Shown here: positions 39,084 through 46,801 of the stretch, one piece after another
Numbering within the stretch: position 1 is the stretch's first letter
Layout of the letters: each line of letters starts with the position of its first letter
DNA from: Moritella viscosa
GTDB lineage: Bacteria > Pseudomonadota > Gammaproteobacteria > Enterobacterales > Moritellaceae
NCBI GenBank assembly: GCA_000953735.1
Contig: LN554852.1
Location: 3,111,846-3,175,845, forward strand
Direction: 5' to 3'
DNA: 64,000 nucleotides
Made by a program: the position numbers and the translations under genes
Notes under the pieces: generated by a model
Databases searched by the model: none
Seen by the model: only the letters and a program-made list of their open reading frames with translations
What the model was told of the DNA's origin: nothing

Positions 39084-39961
39084 GAAAAATTTATTTTGTA
39101 TCCGTAATAATTATTATTCGAAACACCAAAATCCACACCTGTAGATAAAGTGGTAATCTCATTAATATTCATTGCTAAGCCTAAGTTCACTTCAGGGCCC
39201 TTTAGATAAGATTTAGCTCTGTCATTTTTTGTTAATATAAATTTATTTTTAACCCCCCATTTCAGTGTGACATCAGGATTTATAGCAAAAGCCATACTAG
39301 CTCCAATCATTAAATTATCAGAGCTATATTGGGATGGTTTATTACCGGAATAATAATTATATCTATAATTTGATGTAATACTCAAAACGATCGGGTCATA
39401 AATCCAGCTAGATATTAACCCAATAGATGGTGAGTGAAAGTCATCATGCTTTGAATATGACGACATTAAAACAACAAAAGGCTGTACGTGATTAAATTGA
39501 TAGTTTAATCCTGCCGTAAATATATTTAATGAATGTTTGTATTCTACTTTTTCTTTCTCGTTAACCTTACTAACAATTTCATCATATGATCCCCCAACAG
39601 AAATAAAAGGGGATAATCGACTAGTTAATCCATACTGAATAGAAGTAAACCCACTAATAGAATTAGTAGTTTTCTTCTTTTGATAAAAATACGAAAAAGG
39701 TATATTTTCACCATCTTCATTTTCATATGAGTACATTCTAGAATGACTAGATTCACTATACCTTTGAGACAGATACATCCCTGTTGATATAGTCCATTTT
39801 TTATTCTCAGGTAGTAAGTCCTCAATCTTTAGTATTTGTTTAACAGCTCTACCTTCTGAAAAAACATTTGAAACAAAACAGAATGAAAATATAAATAAAA
39901 AAACGAACCTTAATATTAAAACCTTCACTGAACCAATATAAAAAGATAAGCTCAAATACAT
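39071..39961 (-). CDS. Outer-membrane beta-barrel protein
   Basis: A 296-residue protein with a signal peptide (LRFVFLFIFSFCFVSNVFS) and a mature part made of alternating amphipathic strands: WTISTGMYLSQRY, FTSIQYGLTSRLSPFISVGG, FTAGLNYQF, IVLSITSNYRYNYY, VTLKWGVKNKFI. It ends KINFSFNI with the hydrophobic/aromatic end typical of barrel insertion. The size suits 12-14 strands. FapF, the secretion pore of the Fap amyloid system, is an analogous partner of a C39 protein, and a similar export role is inferred. An AGGGATGT site precedes the ATG. It is first in the four-gene cassette. Confidence 0.75.
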   Translation of the reverse strand: MYLSLSFYIGSVKVLILRFVFLFIFSFCFVSNVFSEGRAVKQILKIEDLLPENKKWTISTGMYLSQRYSESSHSRMYSYENEDGENIPFSYFYQKKKTTNSISGFTSIQYGLTSRLSPFISVGGSYDEIVSKVNEKEKVEYKHSLNIFTAGLNYQFNHVQPFVVLMSSYSKHDDFHSPSIGLISSWIYDPIVLSITSNYRYNYYSGNKPSQYSSDNLMIGASMAFAINPDVTLKWGVKNKFILTKNDRAKSYLKGPEVNLGLAMNINEITTLSTGVDFGVSNNNYYGYKINFSFNI

Positions 39962-40788
39962 ACATCCCTACACTTAACCCGTAAAATTAAAACCATAAAT
40001 ATTTCATCTTAAGTTTTTGTTTTATATTCAATTAATCGGATGATAAACATCTTTTATTTATAATCTATTTATTTTCATTTTAAATAAATAGATTATAATT
40101 ACGAGTAATTATAATCTATTGGTAAATTACACACTTTAAGTTGTTTGAACCAAGAATGATAATCTAAACGATAAAAATTACGATTTAGATTGGTGTTGTT
40201 GGTATAAAGCTCCAAATATGCACCTGAATCTAAAGTGGTACTTATCGTTCGATAAACGTATAAAAAATAAACAATTTGATTTCAACAAAGAATGAGGAGG
40301 AAATAGATATAAAAATCCCATAAAGTTTGAGCCCCACCGACTAGCGAAACATGCGCCACTTGCTAGCATTTCTCATTCGGAGTTTAATTGTAGAGGTTCA
40401 TTGAAATTGGCCTCTTAGTCGGATTCTTTTTAGATCTAGGGCTAAAATAGCCCCTGAGCGACCTATTGAACATAAAGATGAAAACACGCAGTTGATCGTG
40501 GTATAAAATAGATATTACTTAGTAATATCTATTTAGACTAACTACGCGCCTAGAATAATTTTTGGTGGGAGTAAGTTCGCTAGATTTCACGTAGCGAACC
40601 GTCCTATCTTACATAACATGCGTTATGCGCAGTTAATGCGAACTAAAAAAGAGGCTGTTAAATAAACACAATGCATAGCTAAACAAACATAATGCTTGCA
40701 TGGTCGGTAGTTTCGTCATATAATTTAGGTGTAAGTAGACAGCAGAAATAACGCCGACGCTGCTCTACTTGTTATGCAAGGAAAATGA
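39962..40788. other. 827-base non-coding stretch upstream of the cassette
   Basis: No convincing gene. It holds the promoter region of the barrel gene and a perfect 17-bp inverted repeat at 40058-40098. Small unsupported frames and a patchwork of A+T-rich and G+C-richer pieces suggest debris of earlier insertions. Confidence 0.45.
40058..40098. repeat. Perfect 17-bp inverted repeat
   Basis: TTATAATCTATTTATTT (40058-40074) and its exact complement (40082-40098) with a 7-base loop. A third partial copy, ATAATCTATT, occurs near 40110. It lies about 100 bases upstream of the barrel gene and could be an operator, a terminator from the other side, or a cruciform. Confidence 0.75.
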
Positions 40789-41618
40789 GGTTCTGTCGCA
40801 AAGTTGACGACGTAAAGCGATATGTTGATAATGCAACGTCACAATAACGGAGTATTATTAACATGACACTTAACTTTTCAGGATGCCATTTCCCGCAAGA
40901 GATCATCATGCAAGCACTTCGTTATTACTTATCGTACAAGTTAAGTTATCGTGAAATAGAAGAGATATTTGCTGAGCGAAATATCCGATTTGATAACTCA
41001 ACATTAAATCGTTGGGTTATCAAATATGCACCTCAGCTCGAAGCCCGCTTTAGAAAAAGGAAGCGTCGAGTGGCTAGTTCATGGCGAATGGATGAAACGT
41101 ATATAAAAATAAAAGGCAAGTCAGTCTATTACTATCGCGCAGTCGACAAGCATGGTGCTATCATTGATTTTTATTTGAGTGAACGACGTGATGAACCCGC
41201 TGCACGGGCATTCTTTGACAAAGCGATAGGCAGCAGTGGATTGCCAGATAAAGTTGTTATTGACCAAAGTGGTTCAAATATCGCTGCGCTAGATACCATC
41301 AATGTACGTCTTTGGTTGTCTGGATATATGCTTTCAATGATTGAAGTACTCACGGTTAAATACCTCAATAATATAGTTGAGCAAAGCCATCGAAAAGTGA
41401 AAGGTAAAATGCATCAATGCTTAGGGTGGAAGTCTTGGGCTGGTGCTGAATCAACATTAGCAGGTGTTGAGCTTTGCTCTATGCTCAAGCAAGGTCAGAT
41501 GACGGAGTCTGAAAATATGACGCCATGGGAGCAGTTTTATTCTTTAGCAGCATAATTGTATCTGAGGAAAAACACACCTTTCATTTTGAACCACTAAACT
41601 CCAGTTTGCGACAGAACC
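40789..41618 (+). mobile_element. IS6-family insertion sequence, right copy (830 bp)
   Basis: Ends GGTTCTGTCGCAAA (40789) and TTTGCGACAGAACC (to 41618). It is inverted relative to the left and middle copies. The inner flank is GAAAATGA. Confidence 0.93.
40863..41555 (+). CDS. IS6-family transposase (right copy)
   Basis: 230 residues, identical to the left copy; DDE motifs intact. Confidence 0.95.
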   Translation: MTLNFSGCHFPQEIIMQALRYYLSYKLSYREIEEIFAERNIRFDNSTLNRWVIKYAPQLEARFRKRKRRVASSWRMDETYIKIKGKSVYYYRAVDKHGAIIDFYLSERRDEPAARAFFDKAIGSSGLPDKVVIDQSGSNIAALDTINVRLWLSGYMLSMIEVLTVKYLNNIVEQSHRKVKGKMHQCLGWKSWAGAESTLAGVELCSMLKQGQMTESENMTPWEQFYSLAA

Positions 41619-41668
41619 AGATGACGGGATTATCACCCAACATTCGATGGCAGATTGCTTCATTGATT

Positions 41669-42229
41669 TTATCCAAACAGGCTACAAATCGTCTTCACGT
41701 GAGCAATTTTTGTATGGTAAACCGTGTGAACATATAGCAATAACCATATAAAATACACTCGTAATCCGTGTTGAGAAAAAATATCGTCGACATTACACCT
41801 ATGCTTTCGTCTTACCGCTTTAGCGTGGGCCCATTTCTTTTCTATCGGATTCAAATCAGGAGAATACGGAGGTAAAAAGACAAGTTGATGTCCCTGCTCA
41901 GATATTGCTTTTTCAATGTCTGAACGTTTATGAAAACTTGCATTATCCATAACAATAATTGAAGGTGACTTTATTTTTGGCAATAAATCATCAATAACCC
42001 ATTGATAAAAAACATCTGAGTTAATGTTTCCATTAAATAAGCTAACTGTTAACAATTTAGAACCAAGTAATGCTCCAATTGCATTAATCCTTTTGCCAGG
42101 TTGCCAGTCATGCTTACCAAAGCAACGTGTCCCTTTATCGGAATATCCATACTCTCTTGGAGCATCCAAAGTGAAGCCACTTTCATCAATATATATTATT
42201 GGCTTTTCTACTGAGTTGTATCCAGCCAT
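41669..42229 (-). CDS. IS630-family transposase, catalytic frame (right copy)
   Basis: Identical to the left copy: DDE triad in YIDESGF, VMDNASFHK and DLNPIEKKW. The last 21 codons lie outside the element. Confidence 0.88.
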   Translation of the reverse strand: MAGYNSVEKPIIYIDESGFTLDAPREYGYSDKGTRCFGKHDWQPGKRINAIGALLGSKLLTVSLFNGNINSDVFYQWVIDDLLPKIKSPSIIVMDNASFHKRSDIEKAISEQGHQLVFLPPYSPDLNPIEKKWAHAKAVRRKHRCNVDDIFSQHGLRVYFIWLLLYVHTVYHTKIAHVKTICSLFG

Positions 42230-42621
42230 TAATGTTTGATGTGTGTGCCGCTTATCTTTGTCAGCTTTAGGGTGCTCTAACGTCTTTTTTTTCTTGTTAC
42301 TTTTAATCGTCGTAATGCGTGAGATACCCCTGTTTGAGATACTCCCAACCTTAATGCTCTCTCTGATTGAAAATCATCTGGGTAATTTTTGATGTCTTCT
42401 AACAAGGTTTCATTATGTCTTTTTGTTGGTTTTTTAGTTGTTGTTCCCTTCGGTGTCCATCCTTTCATCCAGTATTGAATGGTTGTTTCATTTACACAAA
42501 AACGCTTCGCCGTTTTGCGGATTGAGAGATCTTCTTGTTCTTTTATAGACAACACTCGTTGTCTGAAATCTGCTGAATATGTCATACCATGAAGTGTGGG
42601 GAAATTATTAGGTTATTGCTA
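41735..42621 (-). mobile_element. IS630-family insertion sequence, right copy
   Basis: Inverted counterpart of 32479-33365 with the same ends and TA flanks. Confidence 0.88.
42277..42585 (-). CDS. IS630-family transposase, N-terminal frame (right copy)
   Basis: Identical to the left copy; the helix-turn-helix part ends at the A8 run where a -1 shift would join the catalytic frame. Confidence 0.88.
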   Translation of the reverse strand: MTYSADFRQRVLSIKEQEDLSIRKTAKRFCVNETTIQYWMKGWTPKGTTTKKPTKRHNETLLEDIKNYPDDFQSERALRLGVSQTGVSHALRRLKVTRKKRR

Positions 42622-42744
42622 TAATGCTTCGATGTTTATTGATAGTTTTAAGGAGAGTGATATCGATATCGTTAAACTCATGAAATGATGTGGTTTAATT
42701 CTACCGGACACTTCTAAAGCATTTAAGTATAATGTTAATTAGAG

Positions 42745-43056
42745 GTGATCATGAATACTAAGTTTAAACGTCCGAAATTTACAACTGAATTCAAACAAGG
42801 CGCAGTAAAACTCGTTACTGAGCAAGGATATACCAGACAAGCAGCCGCTGCTAGCTTAGGTGTATCGTTAAGTGCAATTACACGCTGGGTTCAAGCAGAA
42901 AGCGGCACGCAAGCTAGACCTGGAACCAAACAAGAAGGCCTAAACCTATCCGAACGTAATGAACTTGAAATACTACGTAAAGAAAATGCAAAACTGCTGA
43001 TGGAGAAAGAAATTTTAAAAAAGGCCGCAGTCTTCTTTGCCAAGGAAAGCGAGTAA
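42745..43056 (+). CDS. IS3-family transposase OrfA (right copy)
   Basis: 103 residues, identical to the left copy; HTH plus leucine-zipper-like helix. Confidence 0.9.
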   Translation: MIMNTKFKRPKFTTEFKQGAVKLVTEQGYTRQAAAASLGVSLSAITRWVQAESGTQARPGTKQEGLNLSERNELEILRKENAKLLMEKEILKKAAVFFAKESE

Positions 43057-43115
43057 GATTTCAGTTCATCGCAGAGTATAAGAAGACATTTCCAATTCGA
43101 GTTACATGTAAAGTT

Positions 43116-43913
43116 ATGGATGTAAGCCCAAGTGCTTTTTATCACTGGTTATCAAATAAAGCATCGCCTAATAGGGATGTGGCGCTTGAGATTAAGGCTA
43201 CCGAGATATTCGACTTACACAAAAAAACGCTAGGTTATCGCAGATTAACCAATGAGTTACGCAAAGAAGGCTTTGATGTTGGTCATTACAAAATATGGCG
43301 TTTAATGTCACGCTTAGGCTTGCAAGCCCGCTACCCAAGACGATTCAAGGTAACTACTGATAGTAAGCATAATTTTAATATTGCAGATAACTTGTTAGAG
43401 CGTAAATTCGATGTTCAGCAGCCCAATAAATATTGGACAACTGATATCACCTACGTTTGGACGCTTGAAGGTTGGATGTATTTAGCCGTTGTAATGGATT
43501 TATATTCAAGGCAAATCATTGGATGGAGTATTGCCGACAACATGAAAACAGAAATGTGTTTGCAGGCGCTACAGATGGCTTACTGGCGACGAAAACCCAA
43601 TGCTGGAGTTATGCATCATTCAGATAGAGGCAGCCAATACGCAAGCGGCAAGTACCAGGAAATGCTTTCGAAAATGGAGATGATACCCAGCATGAGCGGC
43701 AAAGGTGAGTGTTGGGATAATGCACCAACAGAGCGATTTTTTAGAAGCTTCAAACACGAGCATATGCATTACTATCGCTTGAAAACAAAGAAAGACGCTG
43801 AACGCTGTATTTTGGATTACCTTGCTTATTACAACAGCAAGCGGCCACATACAACATTGGGGTATTTATCACCGATGGAATTTGAGCAGCAGATATTAAG
43901 AAAAGTAGCTTAA
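43116..43913 (+). CDS. IS3-family transposase OrfB (right copy)
   Basis: Identical to the left copy; integrase core acids in WTTDITYVW, HHSDRGSQYAS and DNAPTERFF. Confidence 0.93.
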   Translation: MDVSPSAFYHWLSNKASPNRDVALEIKATEIFDLHKKTLGYRRLTNELRKEGFDVGHYKIWRLMSRLGLQARYPRRFKVTTDSKHNFNIADNLLERKFDVQQPNKYWTTDITYVWTLEGWMYLAVVMDLYSRQIIGWSIADNMKTEMCLQALQMAYWRRKPNAGVMHHSDRGSQYASGKYQEMLSKMEMIPSMSGKGECWDNAPTERFFRSFKHEHMHYYRLKTKKDAERCILDYLAYYNSKRPHTTLGYLSPMEFEQQILRKVA

Positions 43914-43938
43914 GCAAGTGTCCGATTTGAGTTGACCA

Positions 43939-44369
43939 TTACAAAAGCCAGCGTAACGATGAAAGAGCTTTAGATTACTAATATAGGGTTCTGCTGATAA
44001 GACTCTCTCCGTTAACAGAATAAGATCTTTACCAAGAGATTCGGATTTTTCAATTCTTAAGACAAACTTTTCAATAAACTCAGGATGGGATGCTTTAACT
44101 TTAGGCTTAATTTCTACGAAGGACGCTTTATTATTGCTTTTTCGCTTAATTTGAAAATCAGGAGTGTAAGGGAGTTTTTTATTATGACATTTATAATAGA
44201 AGCCTTTGGGCTGAGATTTAAATGATAATACATCAGGGGAGTATTCAAAATGGAAACAAGCGAGGAACTCTAGTGATGATTCAACCGCTATAATTCGACT
44301 CATTTTCAAACTGGAGAATTTAAAAACGTTTTTAGTTCGTGAGGGGCGTTCGATATTGCGAGTATACAT
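43939..44369 (-). pseudogene. tnsA: Tn7-like TnsA endonuclease, truncated by IS3-family element
   Basis: TnsA makes the 5'-end cuts that, with TnsB, excise Tn7-type elements. About 143 residues remain. The start MYTRNIERPSRTKNVFKF, then ESSLEFLACFHFEYS, a KLPYTPDFQI and VEIKPKVK fit the TnsA catalytic domain; Glu34, Asp71 and Glu86-x-Lys88 form the PD-(D/E)XK site. NLKLFHRYAGF is the last native segment before the IS end. The C-terminal domain that contacts TnsC is lost, and no tnsB, tnsC or tniQ is in the window. The start lies about 100 bases from the presumed element end beside ffs. The sequence style resembles TnsA of Vibrio Tn7-like (type I-F3-associated) elements. Confidence 0.8.
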
Positions 44370-44473
44370 GTAACACCTATTTTGTAGTAATGTTACAAAA
44401 TAAGCTTAGAGCAGAAGTTGATTATGTCAATGTAGGGGGTTTTATGTCAATGACTAGTAGCCTTATGCCAACA
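44370..44473 (-). mobile_element. Probable Tn7-like element end next to ffs
   Basis: Read inward from ffs, the sequence begins TGTTGGCATAAGG (from 44473) and contains two copies of CATTGACATAA (44442-44452 and 44422-44432, 20 bases apart), as expected for TnsB binding sites. The exact end and the 5-bp target duplication cannot be fixed without the other end. Confidence 0.5.
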
Positions 44474-44493
44474 TCTAGTTCAAACGAAAAAAA

Positions 44494-44637
44494 GCACAAC
44501 ACTTTTGAAGGATACCCTACAAGCCTCACTCCGGCACTTGAGTTCTCTGCTGCGGTTGCTTCCTTCCGGACCTGGCCGAGTTCACAGAGTATCAATGCGG
44601 AGGGACCCATAAGGCACCCATCAAACGTGTTGTGCTT
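44494..44637 (-). ncRNA. ffs: Signal recognition particle RNA (4.5S-type)
   Basis: The minus strand contains the conserved SRP RNA core GGTCCGGAAGGAAGCAACC (complement near 44554-44573), with the GGAA tetraloop and the asymmetric loop that binds Ffh. The outer ends pair: AAGCACAACAC with GTGTTGTGCTT. The 3' arm runs into seven T residues (44493-44487), which completes an intrinsic terminator. The RNA guides ribosomes making membrane proteins to FtsY. A Tn7-like element end lies within 20 bases of the terminator. Confidence 0.93.
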
Positions 44638-44752
44638 GACAACGAGTGAATTATTAACTATTCACTGATTCTTTGCAACCGTTTATAGCAGTTTTATTCT
44701 CTACAAACGCCGATTGCACACTATCCAACCAAGTCGATCGAAACCGCGTCAG

Positions 44753-46639
44753 TTAAATAGCTTTTTTGCTAAGGTACTGACCCATAAACATTGTTGCTGG
44801 TACAGGTTTACCATACAGATAACCCTGACCATAATCACAACCTTCATCAACAATAAACTGATCTTGTTCTGCGGTTTCAACACCTTCGGCAACAACTTGC
44901 AAGTTAAGCTTCTTCGCCATAGCAATAATCGCCCGCGCGAGTTCTTTATCTTGGTCTCGTTCCATTAGATTCATAATAAAACTACGATCAATTTTCAGCG
45001 TATCAAACGAATACTTCTGTAAATAACTTAATGACGAATAACCCGTACCGAAATCATCTAATGAAATGCGGACACCCAAATTTTGTAATCCAGCAATGGC
45101 TTTCGCGGCTTTCTTCTCGTCTTGTAATAAAACGCCCTCAGTTATCTCAAGTTCTAGCGAGCTACCAGGTAAACGATAATAAGCCAGCAACTGCGCAATA
45201 CGAGAAACCAAGTTATCATCACGAAATTGTACCGGAGACATATTAACTGCAATACAAAAGTCACCACCAAAACTCTTACGCCACTGAGCAGCTTGTTCCA
45301 TTGCGGTCCGTAATACAAAGTTACCTAATGCTAAGATCTGTCCATTTTGCTCTGCTAGATAGATAAAACGATCTGGCGCAACAGCACCTAAGATTGGATT
45401 CTGCCAGCGAATTAATGCCTCAGCCCCCATTACTCGGCGGGTTTTAATACAAATCATCGGCTGATAATGCACTGACATTTCATTTTTATCCAGCGCTTCG
45501 GCTAAATGCGATTCTAAATAGTGACGTTCACCAATCGCGGCACTCAATTCTTCAGTGAAGAAGTTATAATATGTCCCCGTATCTTTACTCGCACTCATTG
45601 CAGCTTCAGCTCTTTCAACCAAAGAAATACCTTTGTCTTCAGGTGAATCCGCTAACGCAACACCACAGCAAACCTGAGCTGTGATCACGTAATCATCAAT
45701 AATAAACGTTGATTCAAAGGCTTGTGAAAAACGTGCTATCAAATCAATGGCTTGCTCAACAACGTTATCATCACGAACAACAACTGCGAACGCATCACCC
45801 CAGCAACGCGCAACCAAGTATTCTGTCGTTAACTGTTGATGAATACGCTGACTTACTTCAAGTAATACTTTGTCACCAATAGCATAGCCATAACTGTTAT
45901 TTATAGATTTGAAGTTACGGATACCCAAATAAATAACGGCAAGTTCGTTTTCATCATCAACATATTCCAACATGCCATCAATCTGTTTAACTAATGAAAA
46001 CTGATTAGCGACACCTGTAAGCGAGTCATATTTTTGCTGATAAATAAGGGTCGATTCTAATGCCGAACGGCTATCTTGTTCATGTAATAACGCTTGATTA
46101 GACAAGGTTAGTGCCATTGATTTTTTGGCAAGTAAGCTCTGTAATTTACGGTTAGCGTGCAGTAATTCGGATTTCTCGTAGAGCATAGCGAGATCAGCAT
46201 TCATCGATTGTTGAAAACGTGCGATAAGTAATTTGCAATGTGGTGCAAATTCATGGATTTTCGTATCTAAGACACAAAGTGTACCAAAAGCTTGATCATT
46301 CGGCCAAGTAAGCGGAAGGCCATAATACGCCATGATGTCAGCGCTAATATTATGATCAAATGTCCATGTTGAATCGAGGGTAGCGTCTTCAATAAGTAAC
46401 TCTGTGCGGTTATAAATAACCTGTGCACTGTAGCAACTTAGTTGCTTCGAATCTGATAATAACGGCAAGGTTGAACTAACAGTTTCGCTTGACGAAAAAA
46501 TTCGAACATCATTGTGGTGAACGCGCATAATTAATGCTGCAGGCAGATTCATAATGCCAGCGATCAACTCTACAGTTTGTTGCCAACCACGAAACATGGG
46601 TTCCGGGATCTCAATAACCTGAGTATTAATATTTAGCAT
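44753..46639 (-). CDS. GAF-GGDEF-EAL protein, probable c-di-GMP phosphodiesterase
   Basis: A 628-residue cytoplasmic signalling protein: an N-terminal GAF domain (about 20-150), a GGDEF domain (about 205-365) and an EAL domain (about 380-620). The GGDEF signature is degenerate (CWGDAF), so cyclase activity is unlikely; the domain may bind GTP. The EAL domain looks active: GAEALIRW, NMSPVQF, LEITEGVL, DDFGTGYSSL and VAEGVET are all present. It probably hydrolyses c-di-GMP under control of the GAF sensor, affecting motility or biofilm. It lies next to ffs and upstream of nothing in its own direction, so it is a single-gene unit. Confidence 0.9.
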   Translation of the reverse strand: MLNINTQVIEIPEPMFRGWQQTVELIAGIMNLPAALIMRVHHNDVRIFSSSETVSSTLPLLSDSKQLSCYSAQVIYNRTELLIEDATLDSTWTFDHNISADIMAYYGLPLTWPNDQAFGTLCVLDTKIHEFAPHCKLLIARFQQSMNADLAMLYEKSELLHANRKLQSLLAKKSMALTLSNQALLHEQDSRSALESTLIYQQKYDSLTGVANQFSLVKQIDGMLEYVDDENELAVIYLGIRNFKSINNSYGYAIGDKVLLEVSQRIHQQLTTEYLVARCWGDAFAVVVRDDNVVEQAIDLIARFSQAFESTFIIDDYVITAQVCCGVALADSPEDKGISLVERAEAAMSASKDTGTYYNFFTEELSAAIGERHYLESHLAEALDKNEMSVHYQPMICIKTRRVMGAEALIRWQNPILGAVAPDRFIYLAEQNGQILALGNFVLRTAMEQAAQWRKSFGGDFCIAVNMSPVQFRDDNLVSRIAQLLAYYRLPGSSLELEITEGVLLQDEKKAAKAIAGLQNLGVRISLDDFGTGYSSLSYLQKYSFDTLKIDRSFIMNLMERDQDKELARAIIAMAKKLNLQVVAEGVETAEQDQFIVDEGCDYGQGYLYGKPVPATMFMGQYLSKKAI

Positions 46640-46801
46640 GCTACATCTCTGTTAATTACACCGCTCTAAATGACATCGTAAACCTTCATTACTATGTCCT
46701 TATTCATCTGATGAATAAGGAGGAATCTGTATACTACAAGAAAATAAAGAGAACACCAAGTCAGATTTATAACAAGCAAGAATTATTATCATTTAGCTCA
46801 A

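Larger units (their letters stand above)
41619..42690 (+). pseudogene. Mirror copy of the IS630-split gene remnant
   Basis: Bases 41619-41734 and 42622-42690 repeat the remnant of the left arm, again interrupted by IS630. The IS630 insertion therefore predates the duplication of the arm. Confidence 0.55.
40789..43938 (-). repeat. Right arm of the 3,150-bp inverted repeat
   Basis: Exact inverted counterpart of 31162-34311, bordered inside by the IS6 end and outside by the IS3 end. The two arms enclose 6,477 bases. Confidence 0.92.
42691..43938 (+). mobile_element. IS3-family insertion sequence, right copy (1,248 bp)
   Basis: Inverted counterpart of 31162-32409. Its outer end interrupts the tnsA gene. 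Confidence 0.9.

Noticed and set aside
43896-43938. C-terminal residues CNGQLKSDTCLSYFS as part of TnsA.
   Set aside because: These codons are read from the IS3-family terminal sequence, which also ends the serine recombinase frame on the other side.
30014-44473. CRISPR array or cas genes associated with the tnsA remnant.
   Set aside because: No regularly spaced repeats and no Cas-like proteins were found anywhere in the window.
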